Shown here one piece after another: positions 1 to 11,608 of a stretch of DNA of 64,000 bases. Position 1 is the stretch's first letter. Each line of letters starts with the position of its first letter. Source of the DNA: Ovis canadensis (taxonomy: Eukaryota; Chordata; Mammalia; Artiodactyla; Bovidae). Below the pieces are notes generated by a model. It ran no database searches and had not been told where the DNA came from. It was given only the letters and a program-made list of their open reading frames with translations. The stretch is taken from contig NC_091247.1 in assembly GCF_042477335.2 (NCBI RefSeq), positions 10,777,501-10,841,500 of the forward strand, read 5' to 3'. Position numbers and translations under genes: made by a program.

Positions 1-311
1 TGCTTGTGAAGATAATTTGATTCTGATCCTGAAAAAAAGGGAATAGGCTAACATCCCTTGATTAAATGTTCTGTCTTTTAAATTCCCCAATATTAATCCT
101 TTCAAAGATTCAGAGAAAATAAATTGAAAATATAAATTAGGAAGAGAAAAAATAGAACTGAACACGTTTGACGACTAGTCTCCAGCGTGGGTGTATAGGC
201 ATTACACCGGAGCAAGACCAAGCAGGCACCCTTTCAGACAGACATCTTAAATTAATGAGCAGACATCTTGCCTGTTTATACAGTTACAGTCTGCTTAAAG
301 CCTTGTATAGT

Positions 312-985
312 TTATCATCTTTTAATTGAAGTATAGTTGATTACAATATTGTGTTAGTGTCAGGTATACAGCAAAGTGACTCAGATATGTATATCTATCT
401 TTTATCTATTGGCAAAGAATCCACCTGCCAATGCAGAAGACCCAAGACACGAGGGTTTGATCCCTGGGTGGGAAAGATCCCCAGGAGTAGGAAATGGCAA
501 TCTGATCCAGTATTTTTGCCTGGAAAATTCCATGAGCAAGAGGAGCTTGGTGGGCTACAGTCCTTGGGGTCATGAAGAGTCGGACACAACTGGGCACACA
601 CACAAGAAGACAGACACATATAGATATCTACCTATATATTGATAGATATCTTTTTTAAGATTATTTTCCATTATAGGTTATTATAAGACACTGGTTATAA
701 TTCCCTGGGCCATATAGTAAATCCTTGTTGCTTATCTATTTTATATATAGTAGTCTGTATCTGTCAATCCCATACTCCTAATTTATTCTATCAACCCCCT
801 ACCCCCTTTCCCCTTTGATAACCATAGGTTTATTTTCAATGTCTGTGAGTCTGTTTTTGTTTTGAATATAAAGTCATTTGCATTATTTTTAGATTCCACA
901 TATAAGTGATATCATAGATTTGTCTTTGTCTGACTTACTAAGTACCATATTTTCTAGGTCCACTCAAGTTACTGCAAATGGCAAT
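312..985 (-). mobile_element. L1 3' end, reverse orientation, split by a SINE
   Basis: The text around 320-360 is the reverse complement of the usual ruminant L1 3' tail (adenine-rich end, then 'caatattgtgttagtgtcag'). It resumes after the SINE at about 625 with the typical L1 3' UTR running through 985. Confidence 0.75.
404..600 (+). mobile_element. Bov-tA SINE
   Basis: A tRNA-Glu-derived head ('caaagaatccacctgcca') is followed by the Bov-A body ending 'gagtcggacacaactgggca' and a short CA run. It sits inside the L1 fragment, so it is younger than that copy. Confidence 0.9.
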
Positions 986-1767
986 ATTTCATTCGTTATT
1001 ATGTAGTCTTATCTTTTTTAAATGGCTTACAGAAAAGGTGAATACAAAGATAATTTTGGCTTAATATACAGCATTAAGTTATATTTTCCTTTTGGGTGTA
1101 AATACTTAACAAGTATCTAGTTTATCTTCAAACTTAGAAAAGAAAAAAGACATTATAAAGACCCTTAGGAAGTCTGTATTTTCTTAAACATTTGCTCAGC
1201 CATTTATTTATTAAATATGAGACCTTGAAGTATCAACAGATATTCATCACTTTTTTTGACCTTTGAATTGCAGAGTTCAAAACTGGGTTTCAGCTTAGAA
1301 ACAACGAAGAACTCCCCTTCTGAAACTATTTTTACAAAAAATCATAATACATACTGAAACATAATCCAAAAAAGAAGAAAACATAGGTAAACACAAAGAA
1401 GGAAATTTTAATTATCTGTAATTTTGCACACCACAAGTCAAACAATTTGTGCCAAAAGCTTTTTCTGTACACAATACAGAAATTGTTCCTTTACAAATGA
1501 ATTCTTGATTAGGATTTAAGAGTTAAAGCCACAAATAATTCTATGCAAACATATAGAATTTGTGTTCTAGGCAGTTCAAATGTAAAAAAACAAAAACACA
1601 GCTAAAATCCTTCTTACCTAAGAAAACATTAACTACAGAGAAGGAAACGTGTGTGGTGAATAAACATAAAGCTGAAGGGGAAAATTTAATTAGTCACTTG
1701 AGAAGAAACTGTTTTTCAATTATTTTTGGTCTTTCCTAAGCAAGTAAAAAGGATTCCACTTATTTTT
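986..1767. other. AT-rich non-coding stretch
   Basis: No exon, RNA gene or repeat family was recognised here. The sequence is AT-rich with short homopolymers and no open frame of note. Confidence 0.4.
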
Positions 1768-1890
1768 TTTTGACTTATTTTTAATTGGAGGATAATTGCT
1801 TTATAATGTCATGCTGGTTTCTGCTATACAACACTGTAACTCTGCCCTAAGTATACATATATCCCCTCCCTCTTGAACCTCCCTTCCATC
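1768..1890 (-). mobile_element. L1 3' end fragment
   Basis: The sequence 'ttggaggataattgctttat' followed by a CT-rich 'cccctccctcttgaacctcc' tract is the reverse complement of the ruminant L1 3' UTR. Confidence 0.7.
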
Positions 1891-3693
1891 CCCCCAATTC
1901 ACCCCAAGGATCCCACTTATATCAAACTTTTTTTTAATATATCAGACTTTAAATCCCTCAAAAAAATCATACTTTATCCTGGAGAATGTGTAACCAACTC
2001 CCCAGTACACTCACTACTAAAAATAACAATAAATAAAAGTGAAACATCTTACAGTTGGGGATGTATCTACTTTCCTGCTTCAATTTTCTGCAAATATCAG
2101 GGGTAATTTTTCCAAATAAACTAACCTAAACTGAAGCACATTACATTTAAAGAGTGGCAAATTTTATATTGTTAGGTGCACTCAACAAAAGTTAATACAT
2201 ATTGCTGCCATTTCCAGAATGCCATTCTCAGGCAGTATCACCTTCTATGGTGCTAAGTGTCACCCCTGGAAAACTGCTCACAAACTCACAGCAAAGCCGA
2301 CTGGGGGAAGGGAAGTGACAACACTGTGACAGTGCCCAAGAGGGCGCCAGAAGAGTAGTGGCTGTTTTAAAGTCAGGGACGTGGCACGAAGGCGGAAAAG
2401 GGTGAAAGCACGTTGAAAGCTGGAACGCCAAAAGGTAACCAGCAGTTACTGAGTGAAAGCCATGTTCCTGAAGTTACTTCTGGGGTTAATCGTATACGAC
2501 AACTATTTATCACCTCCATTATACAGAGGAGGAAATAGCTTTAGAGAAGTCAAATAACTTACTGCCTAATCATCCAGCTATTATGCAGCAGACAAGGAAT
2601 TCAAGACTAGATTTGCTTGACTCCACACCCCACACTCTTCATTTCCCCAGGCTGCCTCTGGTTCTTCAGCATAGAGACTTCAGGTTCCCTGTGAGCAATG
2701 TCAATGGTGGGCTCTAGGAGGGAGAGATCCATCTGGAGGCAAATGATCACACACTCTCATGGGGAGCCTAGACTTCTCAGCCTTTGTTCATCCCAAACTG
2801 CCTTTATACATAATCTTTTCTTCCATTTTTCCTTTTACAGACCTAACGCACTGGATGGATGGATGGATGGATGGGAGGGAGGTGGGGGTGAGCTGTTGAC
2901 TTAGATGTTTATTTTATTTACAAACTTCTCTGTCCTTGTCTTTGTTCAAATTGTTCCCTGTACCCGAGGCCTTTCTCCAGTATCCCTGTAGCTAATCACA
3001 TCTACGACTGAATGTCCAGTTCAAATGACATATCCACACAGCACTCCCCAATCTCCACTGTCCCATTTAGTAGTAGTAGCTCCAATCTAAATTCTCTTGA
3101 TCTTTTAGGTATAAATATATACAAATATACAAATAATATGATGCCAGATAGGTACATGCTATAAATAAAATAAAGGGGCAGGGGAGAAAGAATGATGAAA
3201 GAGGCAGCGTAAGGACACAGAAAGTATATGGCAAGACCTCCCCAAGGCAGTGATTTGTAACACAGTGTGTTTAAGTCAACACAAACTATTTCAGCACCAA
3301 CATCTATTTCAGAAAAGACTCCTCCTCAGCTTTCCATACCCTCCCCTAATCCTTTCTAAAAGAGTCTGCTGCACTGGTTTTTCATTATAGATATTATTTT
3401 AGAGGGGAAAATATTTCACACAAGATGCTGACAGGTGCTTTACAAACAGGTGCAAACTTCCAGTCACACATATTCTGAAAAAATGTTAAGAGTGATTTGT
3501 CAGTGAGAAGTCTGAGGCCAAAAAGCAGCTGAACTACAAGAATTTAAAATGAAATTTCAAGAAAAAGACTTAGTAACTCTTCAACTCTAAGCTATACGTT
3601 TACTTTCTGTCATGTATGAAAAGAACAGCAACAGGAAAACAGACTCGAAGAGAGATCCTGCAGTTTTCACTTAATGATAGAAAAATTAGTCTG
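1891..3693. other. Non-coding stretch with MIR-like remnant and GGAT microsatellite
   Basis: A MIR-like remnant lies at about 2500-2640 ('attatacagaggaggaaat' and following). A (GGAT)5 run is at 2853-2874. A CTCF-like motif at 2333-2350 is discussed in the findings. I see nothing coding. Confidence 0.4.
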
Positions 3694-3808
3694 GGGAATT
3701 CCCTGGCAGTCAGTGCTCTCACAGGTCCGCGTTTGATCCCTGGTCACAGAACTAAGATCCCACAATCCTCACGGTGTGGCCCACCACCCCGCATCCCAAA
3801 AAAGATAG
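3694..3808 (+). mobile_element. CHR-2-type tRNA SINE
   Basis: It starts 'ggggaattccctggcagtca', contains the B-box-like 'gtttgatccctggtcac' and ends in an A-rich tail. It is diverged from other copies in the window. Confidence 0.8.
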
Positions 3809-4235
3809 AAAAATTAGAATATCCTACCCCCCTTTAGAAGTCACACTGCCTACATGACTTAAAGAAAAACAGCACACACTAAAATTTTCTTTCACAGACA
3901 TATAAGAGTTTGGAGGGCTCAATTCCTTCAATCACTTAGAACCAGGAGGTGCCTTCACACAAAAATCTAAGGGCCAAAGTACTCACTTCCCTTTCTTCCT
4001 CAGATTATTTTGTTGATTCCTCAGTACCTTGAGTGAAATATCTGTGGTCGATACTCTTTTTCAAAACTATTACTCTGATTACAGTCAGATTTTTTTATTT
4101 CCCTGATTACAAAAATTCCCTCTTTCATCTACACTATTGTCCTATCTGCTTTGACTTTTTTCTTATCTAATGATCCAAATATTCTTGCAAGCCAACTTAC
4201 AGATCCCCAAAACTTATTTCTGCTTCAGAAATTCT

Positions 4236-4735
4236 TAAGTCTTTTTGAGCCATGGGTCTCTTTGGTAGTCTGGTGAAGCCTATGGACCCCCTTCTCAGAT
4301 TGCTTTTTAAATGCATAATTAACTATATGCGACCACAAAAGAAACTAATTATACTGAACTATTAGCAAAAGAATGAAAAAAAAAACCCTGATATTTTAAT
4401 ATATGTGTACCTTTATTATCAAATAACAAGGTCTAACAGTGGGTCTGATAATACCATAATCCAAAGAAATTATAAGCATAAATGATACTTTAAAAATGTT
4501 TTACTGGAGTGTACCATAAATGATATTTTAAGATACCTGCAACAACTGTAAACAAGACACAAAAATATCTATTATTTATGTTGGTGACAAAGTCACAGGC
4601 ATTGCTAACTCTACTGTGGTTTGTTGCTTATAATGACAATACAGTTATCAGATAATAAAGACGTGTTTTGTTCTCATTCTAGTTCAAGGAGCTCCTGAAT
4701 TCTAACCACCAAATGGTGAATCCCAGGTTTAAAAT
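4236..4735. mobile_element. Ancient DNA transposon fossil (MER-type, class uncertain)
   Basis: It begins 'tttttgagccatgggtctct', continues with 'tggtgaagcctatggacccc' and shows an internal 'ggtgacaaagtcacaggc', a combination I recognise from an old mammalian MER-type DNA transposon. The exact subfamily is not certain. It is not flanked by clean direct repeats. Confidence 0.5.
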
Positions 4736-5464
4736 CCTTTCTAGTTTAAAGCCTCGCTCAAACTGATTTTTAGCACAAATTTTAAAATTAAAACACTGAG
4801 TTCTCCTTTGACTTACCTCTCGTCTGAACGGACCACCACGCCTCCCTGTTTTTACGCAGATTTACAAACAGAACTACCTGTTTATTTCTCTGCTTTGCTT
4901 AGCCAGCACCCGTTTAAAATTTTGCCAGTCAATGAAAGACGAAGTTGAAGGAAAGGCGGTGGAAGCAACCGACAGCTTCTTATTTACAGACCTCTAACAG
5001 GAAGTGGAAAGATGCCAAGTATGGTGTGTATGTTTCTGGTAGGTGGGCTGCCCCTCCACCCCCAGACCGTTGAGTCCAGCTTGTCAAGAGTCTCCGAACC
5101 AAGACATCTTCACCAGCGGCTCTCAGAGGATATTGCACCTTCTCGCCTCCCATTCTCAGTTCTCCAGCTGCCAGGTCGCTCGCCTCTGTTTCTCCCTTCC
5201 CATCCCATCCCCCACGCGTCCCTCCCTCTTGTCCGCCCCAGGCTGCCTGGTCCCCTGCGCGCCGCCTCCTCTCCCCTCTGGACCGAATCGTGTGTCCCCG
5301 GCCCCACGTCTCCCCTCGCTGGAGGGAAGGGCCCAGGGCCCAGGGGTTAGCTGCACCCGGTGGCCCGCCGTCAGGCGCAGGCTGCGGCCCTAGGCCGGAG
5401 CAGCACCGCCGCCAGGCAAGGAGCCCGCGCACTGGGCGCGGGGTGATCCGGGACGTGCACTTAC

Positions 5465-5640
5465 CGAGAAGATCATGCGGAGGAGGGCACCGAGGTCTGC
5501 GTCGGACCGTCACTCGGCCTCGGAGCCGTCCCCTCGCCGCGAACTGCCACGGCCGCTGCCCCCGCCGCCGCCACTCGCTAGTTGGCTTCCCTGCGTCCTG
5601 CGGCGGCGCTGCCGCCAAGTCATCGCGCTTGCGCAGAGCC
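5465..5640 (-). other. GAPVD1: Predicted GAPVD1 non-coding exon 1
   Basis: The minus strand reads TTCTCG|GTAAGTGCACG, a full consensus splice donor, with the last exon base at 5465. Upstream is GC-rich 5' UTR-like sequence; the 5' end is only approximate, placed by the ZNF143 and NRF1 motifs. GAPVD1 (Gapex-5/RAP6) has Ras-GAP and VPS9 domains and activates Rab5 on endosomes; that is family knowledge, not visible here. An ATG at 5476-5474 lies only 12 nt before the donor, so it would be an upstream ORF or alternative start across the junction. Confidence 0.55.
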
Positions 5641-5647
5641 GCGGGGA

Positions 5648-5665
5648 CCTCTGGGACTGGTAGTT
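5648..5665 (-). promoter_or_regulatory. ZNF143/Staf-like binding site
   Basis: The minus strand reads AACTACCAGTCCCAGAGG, matching 12 of 14 positions of ACTACAATTCCCAG. It lies just upstream of the predicted GAPVD1 exon 1. Confidence 0.6.
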
Positions 5666-5770
5666 CGGACCCGCGGCCAGCGGCGCCTCTTCCGCTTTTA
5701 CCCCCCACCCCCCACCCCCGAGTCCGCCGCGGGCTGGAGCGGTCTTCCGCGGCTGGGTAACCGCGAAAGG

Positions 5771-6771
5771 GCTTCCGGAGACTTGTTAGCCAAAGACCCG
5801 CTCTTGCTCTCGCGTACGGTACCGCTGAATGTTAAAAAAATCCGTCTGAGCATGTGTAAAGTAAAACAATTTATAGCATTTATGTTTTAGGTGACAAGTG
5901 TCACTTGGCCTGAACACATCATTCGAAACCCATATGGCTCTTTCTTCCTACTTTCTGTTAAAAGTGTCACTAATTGCCTTTAATGACACCTAGGTTTTCA
6001 GTCTTAAACCTGATTTCCCACTATGTTTATCAAATTTTACATACTGTAAACTTGACCATACAGTTTTTAGGTCGATTGACTATTTATTTAATACAATCTT
6101 TTAAAAATAACAATTCACATAGATTCAAATGTCAGGTTAACTGAACACTCCTATAAACCTTAGAATTGGAAGACACTTTAAAAGTCATTAGTCCAACTTC
6201 CCCCCGGGCATGAATTCCCTCTTGTACACTCCCTCCAGATAGGCGTCCGACTTCTATTTCAACAGTTCAAATTTCAGAGCGCTCACTTCCTTAAGTAAGA
6301 CAGCCTGCTCAACTGTTGGGCAGCGTTTAATGTTAGAAAGTTCTCGTGCTGAACCAAAATCTATTTCCCTTTTACTTCCTTCCACTGCTAGTAGTTATGC
6401 TGCTTACAGCAATATAGAATATTTTCCCCTTGATAGTCTTTCAAAAACTTGAACACAATAATTATATCCTCCAACACTAGGCGTCTCCAGACCAAAAAAA
6501 AAAAAAAAAGTGATAATTGTCAGTTTTGCAACAACTTAAATATGATTCAGCTCCCAGACTGCTTTCCATTTAGTCATTCTTGATGTAGTATCTTTAGAAA
6601 TTGTCAAAATTTGCCTCGGATTTATTGCCTTTTTTTTTTTAATCACAAGAGCATTCCGTGGTAAGCTCGTCAGGTATTATTGCTATCATATTGCCATTCA
6701 ACTGACTCAAGAATTCGATTAGAGATTATTCCACAGCTCTATTATAAAACATTGTCCAAACCAACCAGAGG
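5771..6771. other. Intergenic stretch with probable CR1/L3-type fossil
   Basis: About 6165-6490 resembles an old mammalian CR1/L3 LINE remnant ('ttagaattggaagacacttt', 'gtccaacttcc' and later T-rich text). A 16-nt A run is near 6495. Nothing coding is seen. Confidence 0.35.
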
Positions 6772-7235
6772 CTTCCTTTGTGGTTCAGATGGTAGCTGCT
6801 GCTGCTGCTAAGTCACTTCAGTCGTGTCCGACTCTGAGCGACCCCATAGACAGCAGCCCACCAGGCTCCCCTGTCCCTGGGATTCTCCAGGCAAAAACAC
6901 TGGAGTGGGTTGCCATTTCCTTCTCCAATGCCTGAAAGTGAAGTCGCTCAGTCGTGTCCCACTCTTTGCAACACCATGGACTGCAGCCTACCAGACTCCT
7001 CCATCCATGGGATTTTCCAGGCAAGAGTACTGGAGTGGGGTGCCACTGCCTTCTCCGTCAGATGGTGGAGTCCACCTGTAATGCAGGAAACCTGCGTTCA
7101 ATCCCTGGGTGGAGAGGATCCCCTGGAGGAGGGCATGGCAATCCACTCCAGTATTCTTGCCTGGAGAATCCCATGGACAGAGAAGCTTGGTGGGCGCATA
7201 GAGTCGGACATGACTGAGCAACTAACACACAAACA
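6772..7235 (+). mobile_element. Bov-tA SINE interrupted by a Bov-A SINE
   Basis: The tRNA head begins 'ggcttcctttgtggttcagatggt' at about 6772. It resumes after the insertion at 7058 ('tcagatggtggagtccacct') and runs to 'gagtcggacatgactgagca' plus a CA-rich end. Confidence 0.9.
6794..7057 (-). mobile_element. Nested Bov-A2 dimer SINE
   Basis: Two Bov-A monomers in reverse orientation ('cagtcgtgtccgactctgag' and 'cagtcgtgtcccactctttg') start with a GCT repeat. They are bounded by the 9-bp duplication TCAGATGGT at 6785-6793 and 7058-7066, which marks insertion into the Bov-tA. Confidence 0.9.
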
Positions 7236-7780
7236 CACACACAGCAACCAGTGAATGAAAAAAGCAACAGAATATGGTTTATTATTTAGGGTAAAAGGAT
7301 AATCACACAGATTAAGGATCATAATAATAAGCTAAGTTATAAAGTGCATTCAGATTCTTGGTAAAAATCTTCATCACGTTGATGGGCCATGACTTTAGAA
7401 AGGAAGTAACACTTCAAATTTACCGAATGGTTGGATTTCAAGAAAGAAATGGCATATCACTAAGGAAGAGTCCAGCAAAATGAAATGGATCACGTTTGCT
7501 CTCACTTAACACTGAGTACAGTGCTATAAATGGGCTGGAGCACACAGGCCAGGTTAAAGGGGAAGGAAAGAGCCCCCCCCAAAGTTGCAAGAAGTTCTTA
7601 AAGGTTGTGAAGAAATTGCAGTATGTAGTAAGTAAAAAGAATACCAGGATGGTCAGTTAGTCATTCTGAGTCCTCTGTCAACCTATAAATGAAGAACTTG
7701 ACCTAGATAAGTAGTTCTCAATATTTTCTTCCAGCTAGTACATCCAAGGAACACAACCTGCACATCAGAACAATGGATCA

Positions 7781-8132
7781 CCGGACTCCCTGGTGGCACA
7801 GTGGATAAGAATCCACCTGCAAACGCAGGGCACTCCGGCTCCATCCCTGGTCCAGGAAGATTCCACATGCCACAGAGCAACTAAGCCCCAGAGCCGCGAC
7901 TACTGAGCTGTGCTCTAGAGCCCCCAAAAGCCAGAACGACTGAGCTGTGCTCTAGAGCCCTGAGAGCCACAACTACTGAGCCTGTCTGCAGCCTGTATAC
8001 CTAGAGCCCAGGCTCCACAACAAAAGAAAGCAGCGCAATGAGAAGCCCATTCCTGGGCAACAAAGAGTAACCCCCACTCGCCCCAACTAGCTGTGCAAAG
8101 CAGTGAAGACCCACCACAGCCAAAAAAAAGGA
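7781..8132 (+). mobile_element. Long CHR-type SINE
   Basis: After a tRNA-like head ('ggactccctggtggcacagt') come repeated 'gagctgtgctctagagccc' and 'caactactgag' modules, then 'gaagacccaccacagcc' and an A tail. This is the long ruminant/cetacean CHR family layout. Confidence 0.8.
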
Positions 8133-8261
8133 GAAAAGGATCACTGTAATTCTTATGGAATATGAAGATTATTCTGAACACTTTTTACACAAAGGAAAGT
8201 GAACTCAGGAAATGAAAAGATGTTCGGAATCAATTAATAGTACACTTTACAGGAAGAGAGG

Positions 8262-8568
8262 GCTTCCCTGATAGCTCAGTTGGTAAAGAATTTACCTGCA
8301 ATGCAGGAGACCCCCAGTTTGATTCCTGGGTCGGGAAGATACCCTGGAGAAGGGATAGGCTACCCACTCCAGCATTCTTGGGCTTCCCTTGTCGCTCAGC
8401 TGGTAAAGAATCTGCCTGCAATGTGGGAGACCTGGGTTTGATCCCTGGGTTGGGAAGATCCCCTGGAGAAGGGAAAGACTACCCACTCCAGTATCCTGGC
8501 CTGGAGAATTCCATGGATTACAGTCCATGGAGTTGCAAAGAGTCGGACATGACTGAGCGACTTTCACC
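8262..8568 (+). mobile_element. Bov-tA SINE with duplicated tRNA-like head
   Basis: Two heads follow each other: 'gggcttccctgatagctcag' at 8262 and 'gggcttcccttgtcgctcag' at about 8380. A Bov-A body follows, ending 'gagcgactttcac'. Confidence 0.9.
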
Positions 8569-9799
8569 TCACTACAAAGGGAGAGAACCCCATTTTGTTC
8601 ACCACTGTCTCTCTGGAACCTGCCATGCTACCTACTTAGGATGTAATACATATTTTCTTTAAAAAAAAAAATGAATGAGATGAATAAACAGTGAGCAGTG
8701 GTCAAAGCCCTTTTCTTTCCACTACATCACAGAACTTTCCTTGACATACAGAGAAAATGAAATTACATGTTCATAGCCACAGAAATCATGCCGGATCTAG
8801 ATTAGAGGTCAGTTCTTGAGACTCTCGACCTCATAATCCCCAGACTACTCTGCCACAGAAGCAGAGAGCAGTGACGAACTCAATTTGTTTTTAAGTGTTC
8901 TCTTTCCTTTTGTTTGTGCACAGCCAGTACTTGGAGGCAAGATGAGAAAGCAGGTGCTATGCTAAGTGATTTGAGGGGCTTTTGGTATTTCCAGATAAAA
9001 ATATTTTTTCCTTATGTCCATGATAGCTCCCTGAAATGTCATCATTAGTGATAGAAACATTGAATCCTGGATGTTAGAGCTGTATCAGAGATCATCTAGT
9101 CCAAAGTTGCATTCATTTGAATTTGGAGGCTATTCCTCAAGAGATCCTGATTAAAAAGTACATGCCCCTAGAAAAAGTAAAATTTACATTATTGTGCATC
9201 TATACATAGGAAAGAAATATGACAGTTAATTGAGAGAAAACGATACCAGAAAGAAACATAGGGTCATATCTAGAAAGAAATAAAAATTAGGAAGAGGAAG
9301 AGCAAGGTGAAAGAGAAACAAAACCAAAGACTTCATTTATGTGAAATTTTATTTGGTGTGTGTTTGGGAAATGAATTAGTTTGAAGCAATGGTACATACT
9401 TGGTTTGTGCAAAGATTAATTTTAGTGTCTCATCTGAGCCAATTAGATTATAAACTAGGTGATAAGTAAATATAGGAATAACATGAATAGAAACCAGTAT
9501 AGCAGAGAATTCATAATTTTACTATTAATTAATTCTGAGACTGTATTTTCAACTGTAAAACAGAGACATCATCAATCCCCTCTATCCCATTTGGTTGTTA
9601 TTAGGGTAAAACCAGAGGATGCAGGCCAAAGCTTTTTATCATGTCAAAATATAAATGTTACACTTTGACATAATTCAAACTCAAACAGCTGGCAAACATT
9701 CAATGCTAAAGGCTAACTTGGTTGTTTTCTGTTTACTACATTTCTTGTATAAAGTCTACTTTCAATCCAACAAGTAATATATTCATTCTTGTTCTTATA
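8569..9799. other. Intergenic stretch, mostly unassigned
   Basis: A short old mammalian repeat is suggested at about 9060-9130 ('gagatcatctagtccaaagt'). The rest is AT-rich without recognisable exon, RNA gene or promoter. Confidence 0.35.
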
Positions 9800-9992
9800 A
9801 AATATATATATGATACACAACATGGATGGGCCTAGAGATTATCCCACTAAGTGAAGTAAATCATATGAAGACAAATATGTGATAGCACTTATATATAGAT
9901 TCTAAAAAATGATACAAATGAGCTTATTTACAAAACAGAAACTCACAGACTTAGAAAACAAATTTATGGTCACCAAAGTGGAAAGGTGGGAA

Positions 9993-10290
9993 AGTGAAAG
10001 TGTCTGACTCTTTGCGACCCTATGGACTGTAATCCACGGAATTCTCCAGGCCAGAATACTGGAGTGGGTAGCCTTTCCCTTTTCCAGAGGATCTTCCCAA
10101 TCCGAGGCTCAAACCCAGGTCTCCCACATTGCATGCGGATTCCTTACCAGCTAAGCCACAAGGGAAGGCCAAGAGTACTGGAGTGGCTAGCCTATCCCTT
10201 TTCCAGTGGATCTTCCTGACCCAGGAATCAAACTGAAGTCTCCTGCATGGCAGGCGGATTATTTACCAAACTGAGCTATCAGGGAAGGGT
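9993..10290 (-). mobile_element. Bov-tA SINE in L1
   Basis: In reverse orientation: 'tgtctgactctttgcgaccc' leads to two tRNA-like heads, the last ending 'gagctatcagggaag'. It is a dimeric-head copy inserted in the L1 3' end. Confidence 0.85.
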
Positions 10291-10341
10291 GGGGCAGAGG
10301 GATAAATTAGGAGGTTGGGATTAATATATATACACTAGTAA

Positions 10342-10455
10342 AGTAAATGCTGCTCGGTCGTGTCTGACTCTTTGCGACCCCATGGACTGCAGCCTACCAG
10401 GTTCCTCCATCCATGGGATTTTCCAGGCAAGAATACTGGAGCGGGTTGCCAACGA
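10342..10455 (-). mobile_element. Bov-A SINE in L1
   Basis: 'gctgctcggtcgtgtctgac' to 'ggagcgggttgcca' is one reverse Bov-A monomer. It interrupts the same L1 fragment a second time. Confidence 0.85.
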
Positions 10456-10640
10456 TAATCAGTAAGGACCTACTGGATAGCACAGGGAACTCTACTCAAT
10501 ATTTTGTAATATAGGAAAGGAATCTGAAAAATAATAGAAGTATGTATAACTAAATCATTTTGCTGTACACCTGAAACTAACAAAACATTGTCAATGAACT
10601 ATACTCAATATAAAATGAAAAACTTTATTTAAAAAATGAA

Positions 10641-11608
10641 TAAAAAGAAAATTAAAAATTTTAAATGTATACAATATAAAGAGGTCAAAAATTCCTCTTG
10701 ATTCCCATCCAATTCCATCCAGGAGCCAAGCTTGTCACCTTGATAGGTATCCATCCAGATTTGGCGAATGGTGGGGTGTTTAACACAAATAGAATCACAT
10801 TGTACATATTGTTCCATGTTCTGTAACACTTTTTTCATGTAATAATAAATCCTGGCATCTTTCCATATAGATACATAAAAATCTAATTCATCGTTTTGAA
10901 TCTTACACAAAAATTTCCGTAGTATACTCTATCCTAGTTTAGTTTAGCATCTCCAATTGATAGGCATTTAGGTTGACTCATCACACTTTGAATAACAAAA
11001 AAATACATGTGAATTAACTATATGTTATGTCTTAATGGGAAAATTTTTCTAAACCTCTGGAAAATCCAGGAAGACAGGCATGGACGCTGTCCTATACACA
11101 GGTGGCAAAGAGTTCCTTCACAAAGTCCTTTTTTGCACATACACAGTCTGGTTGAAAGTCGAGAACAAGATTGCAGCCATAGCCTTATTCCACGCTCTGT
11201 GCCCTTGGCTGTCCTGCACTGGCCCCCGCTGGCAGGTTCAGAAATACAGATATTCAGAGGTCGGTTTACTGTGAAGCTGATGTAGCTTTTGATTTAAGGC
11301 AATCTATTAATGTATTCACATAGTCATTTAGTTTTGTAACGTTTGCCAAGGAATTTTAAATTATTGGCTAAATTGAGAACAACAGATAAAAGCCTAAAAT
11401 TTGAGACTACTGGAAATGTTAAAAATGACTCCTGTAGAACAGGATCATAAATCATGCAACTCATACTTCAGGGCAATGAAATCTACTATAAAATTTATTT
11501 TTCTACCATTGCAAGTTATGTACAGAATGATAGGAGTTATAATGTTAATGCAACGTAAAACTCTGGCGCATTATCTGTATTTGAATTTAACTGATGACTA
11601 ATTACAAT
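10641..11608. other. Unassigned intergenic stretch
   Basis: Most is AT-rich and featureless. A GC-richer patch at 11040-11280 has open frames in two phases, but I recognise no protein family in either. It is discussed in the findings. Confidence 0.35.

Larger units (their letters stand above)
1..5464 (-). other. GAPVD1: Probable GAPVD1 intron 1 (partial)
   Basis: Everything left of the donor at 5465/5464 would be the first intron of the leftward gene. No coding exon was recognised on the minus strand, and I looked without success for the known GAPVD1 amino terminus. The stretch holds L1 3' ends, SINEs and an old DNA transposon, listed separately. The assignment rests on the donor site and on conserved gene order. 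Confidence 0.5.
5200..5770 (-). promoter_or_regulatory. GAPVD1: GAPVD1 CpG-island promoter
   Basis: A dense CpG stretch is set in AT-rich flanks. On the minus strand it carries an ACTACCAGTCCCAG motif (5651-5664), close to the ZNF143/Staf consensus, and an NRF1-like palindrome GCGCTTGCGC (5625-5634). There is no TATA box. These motifs typify TATA-less housekeeping promoters. The island lies about 17 kb from HSPA5, where GAPVD1 starts divergently in mammals. The gene name rests on that synteny, because no GAPVD1 coding sequence is in view. Confidence 0.7.
9800..10640 (+). mobile_element. L1 3' end carrying two SINE insertions
   Basis: L1 3' UTR text is present in three pieces: 9820-9990 ('catggatgggcctagagatt'), 10290-10340, and 10460-10640 ending 'tgaaactaacaaaacattgt' and an A-rich tail. 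The breaks are filled by the two Bov SINEs listed next. Confidence 0.8.

Noticed and set aside
4980-5708. 242-codon minus-strand open frame and overlapping plus-strand frames
   Set aside because: They lie in a CpG island where stops are scarce on every strand. The composition is Gly/Arg/Pro-rich without any domain, and the donor at 5465 sits inside the frame.
8262-8568. Possible tRNA genes in the Bov-tA heads
   Set aside because: These are tRNA-derived SINEs fused to Bov-A bodies; arms are decayed and copies are dispersed.
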